23,630 bases of DNA from Fonticula-like sp. SCN 57-25 (taxonomy: Eukaryota; Nucleariida; Rotosphaerida): contig MEDX01000085.1 in NCBI GenBank assembly GCA_001724245.1, positions 1-23,630 of the forward strand. Reading direction: 5' to 3'. The position numbers were made by a program, and so were the translations under genes. Shown one piece after another: positions 18,301-23,630 of this stretch. Below the pieces are notes generated by a model, which saw only the letters and a list, made by a program, of their open reading frames with translations, did no database searches and had not been told where the DNA came from. Within the stretch, counting starts at the first letter, position 1; each line of letters begins with the position of its first letter.

Positions 18301-20765
18301 TCACAGCTTGAGCTGCTTGAGGAAATGCTCTGCGACGATCTTGTACGCGTGCGACGCGCCCGACACCCTCCCTATCTTTAGCCCGTGCAGCCTCAGCAGC
18401 GGCACGTAACAGATCTCGAGCTCAAACTCGACGACGCCCGGCTTGATGACCGACACACAAAAGGGGCTCGTCTGCTTGGCGGTCATGCTGAGCACGCCGG
18501 CGACAATAAAAATGCGCTCCAGAATCTCGTCGGGCTTGCGCGTCGTCGTATTGGACGTCGAAAGGGGCAGCTTGATCGTGCGCGGCTTGCTGTGCTGAGG
18601 GGTCAGCGGGGCGGCAGTCGACGTGGTGGGCGACGCGGGGGTCGCCGCATCAAAGGACGACCGCGTGTGCGCCGGGACTTCCACCGACAATCTCTGATTA
18701 TGCGAGGCCGCGTTGCCGTCAATGGACACGCGCGGCGATGGCGGCGGCGAATTCTGAGCAGACTCGTCGCCGACGCCGCGGCCGCGCAAAGTCTTGAGGA
18801 CAGGGCCGGGCTCGGCGGAGCGCCGCGTGCGGCTGATGGCGGCGCTGCGGCTCGACTCGTGCGACGGGACAGACAAGTGCGGCGGCTGAATGGCCGAAAT
18901 GGACGGCGAGACGGAGCCGTCCAGGGACGCGCGCGGCGAGGTGGGCGCGCTCGCAAGGCCGGCGGCGGCGGCAGCGGAAACGGTGTTGGTGACGGCGGCG
19001 CTGCGGCGGCGCGAAAAGGAGCCGCCGGCGGCGCTCCCGGCGGCGAACGAGATTGGCGGGGGGGCGACGGCCGCGTTCGAGCGGCGGCCGGCGTGCGGCG
19101 AAAGGAGCGGCGGCAGCGGCTCAGTGTGCGTCGCGGCGCCGGCAGCGCGCGCGCCAATCGTGTAGCTGCGCCGCCTCCGCCGCTCGGTGCGCTCCGAGTC
19201 GGCGACCGCGGCAACAGCGCGCGGCAGCGGCGGCGTCGGGCCGGTCGCGACCGCCACCGTCATCGGCACGGGCGAAAGCGACGGCGGCGGACCGCGGTCG
19301 GCCGAAAGGCGGTGCGGCGCGGGCGTCGCGACCGTCGCAATCTCGTCAGACATGTTTTCATCTTCTTCCGCGGTCGTCGGCGTCGTCGTCGAGACCGTCG
19401 GCGGCGCGCTGTTGGGCTCGCTGATGATGAGCTGCGGCGGGCGGCGGCCGCGCTGGTCGCGAACGAGCGTGCGGTAGATCGAGTAGATGCCGTCGTATGC
19501 TTCATTGCGGACGGAAGCATAGATTTCTTCGCGCTCGAGCTTGTACTTTTTAATCATCATGGTGACAACATTCTCGTCAATGTCGGCGGGGGGGGCAGTG
19601 GCGGCGGCGGGCGCGGCGGTGACAGGGGCGGGCGACGAGACCGACGACGAAGGCGCGGTCACGGCCGTCGGCGACACCAAAGGCGCCGTTGCGGTGCTTC
19701 CAATCGACGTTCCCGACGACTCTGTCGACGCAGTCGCCGTGCTGACGGTCGGCGTCGGCGCAGCAGAAGTTGGCGTCGACACGCCGCTCGTGACACTAAT
19801 GCCGCTGCCGACACTGATGCCGCTGCCGACGCTGAGGCCGCTGTGGACGCTCGACGACATTTTCAGGGGCGCCTGCGGTGCCGGCGGGTGGATAAAGTCG
19901 GCGATGTTGCCGTCCTCGTTGAGCCACGGGTCGTCGAGGAGCAGGTCGATGCTTGCACGCGACGCCGGGTTGACCGAAATCATCTTGTTGAGGAGGCGCT
20001 GGAGCTTTGACGAGACGAAAAAGGGGACGGAAAAGTGTCCGCGGCAGACGAGCTGCTTCATGTCGTGAAAGTTTTTGCCGTCAAAGGGGAGGCTCGAGGT
20101 CGTCATCATGAAGAGGATGACGCCCATGGACCAGATGTCGACTTCGGGGCCGACGTACGCGATGCCCTTGAAGAGCTCGGGCGCGGCGTACGGCGGCGAG
20201 CCGCAGAACGTGTCCAGCACGTTGCGCGGGTCGTACTGGTTGCTAAAGCCAAAGTCGGCGACCTTGAGCTGGTGGTCGCCGCTCAAGAGCAGGTTCTCGG
20301 CCTTGAGGTCGCGGTGGATAATGTACTTGTCGTGGCAGTACTTGACGGCAGAGAGCAGCTGAAGAAACTTTTGGCGGGCCTCGCGCTCCTTCATGCGGCC
20401 GTGGATGATCAAATAGTCGTACAGCTCGCCGCCGGCCGCGAAATCCATGACGAGGTAGAGATGGTTCGTCGACTCGAGCACTTCAAAGAGGCGCACAATG
20501 TTCTTGTGGTTCAGTTGCTTCATGATGCGGACCTCGCGATGGAGTTTGCTCAGCGTCTTGGCATCAAGCTGCGTCTTGTCAATGATCTTGATCGCGAGCT
20601 GAGGCGGCGAAAAATAGCGTCAGCAATCGAAATAGACATTAAAGCAAAGATCTATGGGAAGCGCACCTCGACGCCGGTCTGGCGATGCCGCCCGAGCTTT
20701 ACCTGGGCAAAATTGCCCGCGCCGAGCGTGCGCAGAAAAGTGTAGTTTCCGATTCCCTCGGACAT
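18301..20765 (-). CDS. MARK/PAR-1/Kin-type Ser/Thr protein kinase
   Basis: Minus-strand exons 20765-20667 and 20598-18301 encode 798 residues; the 68-nt intron (GTGCGC...CTCAG, branch CTGAC) restores the start of the kinase domain. Glycine loop GAGNFA 15-20, K37 in [12 protein letters not shown] at 128-135, D148FG, and the activation loop [14 protein letters not shown], where T163 is the site that LKB1-like kinases phosphorylate in MARKs. A UBA-like segment lies near 375-415 ([19 protein letters not shown]). A long Ala/Ser/Thr/Pro linker leads to a C-terminal KA1 domain ending [31 protein letters not shown] sequence; KA1 binds acidic phospholipids and can inhibit the kinase. Known family roles are cell polarity and microtubule or exocytosis control. 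SNF1/AMPK is less likely because PPYAAPELF and KA1 fit MARK/PAR-1. Confidence 0.93.
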
Positions 20766-22309
20766 GTCAGGCGGACAAACAGCACACAGAGCGACTCGTC
20801 AACAAAAAAAATATTTTAAAGAGAAGCAGCGCGCGATGCCAGCAAAGCGGTTGCGACCCGTTAGGTTGTGACGAGGCAACACGCGTGTGTTTTCCTCGAT
20901 GCAAATCCGCGGCAAAAAGAAAGGAGCGGGCGATTCGCGCCGCACTCAAGCGTCTCCTTGCCGCTACCTCTACACCTGCGCCGGTTTTACGCCGACAGCA
21001 GCAGTGCTTCTCCGGAAAAGAGCGTAGAAACGTCGAGAAAAAACCCGACGGCAGCAGCCTTCGAGCGATTGGCAATCGGCAATGTGGGGTGCCACGAGTC
21101 AACAAAAAAAAAACGCGGCGGCGGCGGCGAAAAGCGGTTCTTTTCGTCTCTCCTCTTGACGAGCTCGGTCGCGCGGCTGGTAGGTCAGCGAGCGTGGCGC
21201 TGCGCGCAAAGGCTGGCCGATGCTTGGGGGGGGGGTCAAAACACTGCCTGGTGACCTGCGACAAAAAGAATGGCAAAAAATGGAAAAGTCCGAAAATGGC
21301 AATCTGACCGCGCAACTTTCGGTTGCTACGGCGGCCAATCGGACCAATCGTATCCAAGGGAGAGCCAATCAAAATCCGTTCTCGAACGCTTTGTTTTAGT
21401 GTTCCATTATCCACGTGGCCTTTCGGGTGGGTCTTCCTGCCTACTTTGGCCTGTCGAGCCTGGCAACACGACGGGCTCGTGAGCTGGTCGATGACGCGCG
21501 GCTTGGCGATTGGCAGAAAAGGAAGGACACAAAACGTTTGACTGGGGTAGGGCGGGCTGCAAAGTTTCCCATGACGTAATTCGTGGAAATCCCCACGTTT
21601 TACCCTGTAATCTCACTCGCATGGGAATCGCTGGGCTGGGGAGAAGCAAACAGAAGCAGGCAGAAGCTTATCACAATTAAATAGGCACTAAGGATGATAG
21701 AAATGCGGCTGTTTGTCGCGCAAATGCCGCACATTCACCCTGTTGCCGTGACATCATAAAAATGCTATGGAATACCCCTTGGTATTTCACCTAGTGACGC
21801 GGTTTGTTTGGCGCAATCGGGTTCCCCTCACGATTTCCCACCTTTTGATCACACTGCAACAAATTCTCCGGTGCGACCGGGTAGACCTCTCCCCCCACCC
21901 CCGGTCCGATCGCTATCCTGATCTCACTTTCGGGGTAGAAACAAACAACACACCCCTGAAATCCGGGCACATCGGAATGCGGCATCGACCAATAGGCGCG
22001 CGCGCCAAGAGACTGCCCAACAGGAGCGCGTCCTCTGTGCCTGGCGGGCTCCAGCGAGCCAACCACCACTTTTGGCACTTCTCCTGGGGCAAGGTGGGAA
22101 AGAGGCTTAACTGGGAGGTCAAGAAGAAGAAAGAAGAAGACGAAGGAAGCAGTGGAAGGCGCCAGAAACCAACTGCAGAATCAACATTCTGGATCTTGAT
22201 GGCGCTCGGTGACCGGCGCTCAGCATCAGTTCATCATTGCGGATAAGTTTACAGGCGGAGCAGGGCAAGTACGGGGTAGCTTAGGTGGGGGCGCAGGTAA
22301 AATATCAGC
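20766..22309. promoter_or_regulatory. Divergent spacer between kinase and bZIP genes
   Basis: A 1.54-kb spacer with no gene I can support. It holds CCAAT-type boxes (CCAAT at about 21335, 21344 and 21365; ATTGG near 21069 and 21510), one CACGTG at 21412-21417, poly-A runs near 20805 and 21103, and a GA-rich tract at about 22120-22160. It probably contains long 5' leaders or upstream exons of both genes. Confidence 0.55.
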
Positions 22310-23114
22310 ATGGCCAAGACAACTGCAAAGCACCCGGCGTCCTCGCACGCCGACCTGATTATGGCGAGCATCCCGCAGGACAGGAAGGAGCGAATCAACC
22401 ACCTGCTCACGCTAATGTCAGAGCGCGAGCAGAGCAACATCCAGGTGCTTGAGCAGCGATCGACCGCGGCGCTCATGAACGGCAGCGTACCGCAATGGCA
22501 GATACCGCAGATGCAAGCACAGCAGAATCACCGGCGGCAGCAGCAGAATCAATTACAGCAGCAGCAGCAGCAGCAGCAGAATCGGCAGCAGCAGCAACTT
22601 GAGGATCAGCTACAACTTCATGATGATCAGCAGCTGCAAGCTCAACTCAAAGAAGAGCCAACGGACCTCTCGCTCGACGCGTCGCCCTCTTTTTTCCCCT
22701 CGCCGGTCGATGTGCGCCCTCTTTTTTCTGATCTTTTCTGTTCTTTTCTTACCTTTTCCGCCTCAGACCTCCTTTGGCGGGCGCGGCCTGTCGCTTTCGC
22801 CCGAATTGTCGCCTTCCCCCCCACTTTCCCGCTCCGCCGTCGGCGCCTCGCTCGACCTCACCGAGCAGGAGCGCCTCATTCGGCGGCGGACGCAGAACCG
22901 CGAGTCTGCGCAGCGGCGGCGGCTGCGGCACCGCGAGATGCGGCGCGAGCTCGCCGATCAGAACGATCTTTTATGGGGCCACGTGATGACGCTCAACAAT
23001 ATTGTTCACGTGGCCAAGGAGAAGCTTGCGTACTACGACCCGATGGCGGCGGCCGAAGTTGCCGTGCCGCCGCTGCCGTTCGAGCTGCGCGGGAACGGCG
23101 GGCTGTTCCAGTGA
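22310..23114 (+). CDS. bZIP transcription factor with glutamine-rich N-terminal half
   Basis: Exons 22310-22711 and 22767-23114 encode 249 residues; the 55-nt intron has a GTGCGC donor and CCTCAG acceptor. Residues 63-113 are Gln-rich with near-pure Q runs, a common activation or assembly region. KEEP at 114-117 is a possible SUMO site. A Ser/Pro-rich stretch (135-163) precedes the basic region RRRTQNRESAQRRRLRHRE. N178 and R186 have the exact N-x7-R spacing, and L196 lies ten residues on, as bZIP proteins require. The zipper is short: L196, L203, L210, then A217. The NRESA core resembles bZIPs that bind ACGT-core sites (plant GBF/ABF, CREB-like); target preference here is inference. The protein would act in the nucleus as a dimer. 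An upstream coding exon cannot be excluded. Confidence 0.9.
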
Positions 23115-23630
23115 GATGTAGCTTTATTTAGGATATCCATATATGGTATACGAATATGCACGGTTATAGACACGTGCTTGCATACAGTGTTTATTGAACG
23201 AGTTGTTGCGATCTGCGATGCGTTTTGTTTGGCTGCTGTGATATTATTGGGCAGAATGCCCCTAAAAAGTTTCCCTCTGCGAGGACGTCTTTTTCAAGTG
23301 CTTTGTTTTGTTTTTCCCGCGTTTTTCAATCAATCATTGTTTTGTCGTGTTTATCAACGCAATCCATCATTGTTTCCATATTTGTTTTCATACAGTATTG
23401 GTTTTCATATATTGTTGAATGCAATCCTATCACTGATTGTAGTCGTAGAATAGTTTGCTTTTAGCGCGCCTATATGATTCGCGCTTGTCATCATCAATAA
23501 AACCAATTTTTATCATTTGCTCAATTGAATTATATGGGTGCCCCTCACCTAGTCAGAGAAAATTTTTGGAAAATCTGAGAAATTGGATCCGATGATGGAA
23601 AACGTCTCATCCAAGTAAATTCATTGAACC
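23115..23630. other. 3' flank of the bZIP gene
   Basis: AT-rich with no gene seen. It holds a single CACGTG at 23171-23176 and the candidate poly(A) signal. The short open frames at 23178-23464 are not supported. Confidence 0.5.
23496..23501 (+). terminator. Candidate poly(A) signal AATAAA
   Basis: AATAAA in an A/T-rich context, 382 nt after the bZIP stop codon. It may serve that gene, implying a long 3' leader, but closer non-canonical signals are possible. Confidence 0.35.

Noticed and set aside
18385-20010. 541-residue plus-strand open frame opposite the kinase gene
   Set aside because: Arg/Gly-rich low-complexity translation with no domain; it is the antisense shadow of the GC-rich Ala/Ser/Thr/Pro linker of the kinase.
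20767-21414. 215-residue minus-strand open frame upstream of the kinase
   Set aside because: Cys/Arg/Phe-rich with no recognisable fold; it stops just before the kinase start and fits leader or promoter DNA better.
21767-22246. 159-residue plus-strand open frame before the bZIP gene
   Set aside because: No conserved pattern and a composition unlike the real exons here; probably 5' leader.

Overview
The window is nuclear DNA from a eukaryote. It carries eight protein-coding genes, seven or eight of them split by short spliceosomal introns: 31 well-supported introns and one less certain. Exons are GC-rich, and introns and spacers are AT-richer. The gene set (GAR1, an Mvp1/SNX8-type sorting nexin, an MSS51-like mitochondrial protein, a MARK/PAR-1/Kin-type kinase, a carnitine acyltransferase and a fungal-length bZIP), small introns and CTRAY-like branch sites suggest an opisthokont. 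An early-diverging fungus or close relative is my best guess, but the sequence does not settle it. The Crinkler-like nuclease-kinase at the left end belongs to a family known from oomycetes, chytrids, mycorrhizal fungi and some other protists.

Layout. 315-2056 (+): predicted coiled coil + PD-(D/E)XK nuclease + kinase-like effector protein. 2057-3687: gene-poor AT-rich spacer with a telomere-like hexamer array and a diverged direct repeat. 3688-5174 (+): GAR1, five exons. 5360-6899 (-): MSS51-like gene, five exons, convergent with GAR1. 7237-8479 (+): longin-like protein of unassigned function, seven exons, divergent from MSS51-like. 8877-13998 (+): carnitine O-acyltransferase, eleven exons, with large introns full of palindromes and satellites. 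14692-17356 (+): EH+PX+BAR sorting nexin, six exons. 18301-20765 (-): MARK/PAR-1-like kinase, two exons, convergent with the nexin. 22310-23114 (+): bZIP transcription factor, two exons, divergent from the kinase.

The genes do not form a pathway; this looks like ordinary housekeeping neighbourhood plus one effector-like gene. What stands out is the non-coding grammar. The 5' splice sites are nearly uniform GTRCG (29 of 32). CACGTG occurs about 50 times, against about 6 expected by chance, and in eight introns it sits within the last ~20 nt, several times fused to the branch site (CTAAT or CTGAC followed directly by CACGTG). A second motif, GCAAACTG, recurs in introns and promoters. The introns of the carnitine acyltransferase gene hold perfect palindromes of 34, 32, 28, 24 and 18 (twice) bp and a four-copy hairpin array. 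All exon models were joined by eye from reading frame, splice-site and protein-family fit; untranslated regions were not determined.
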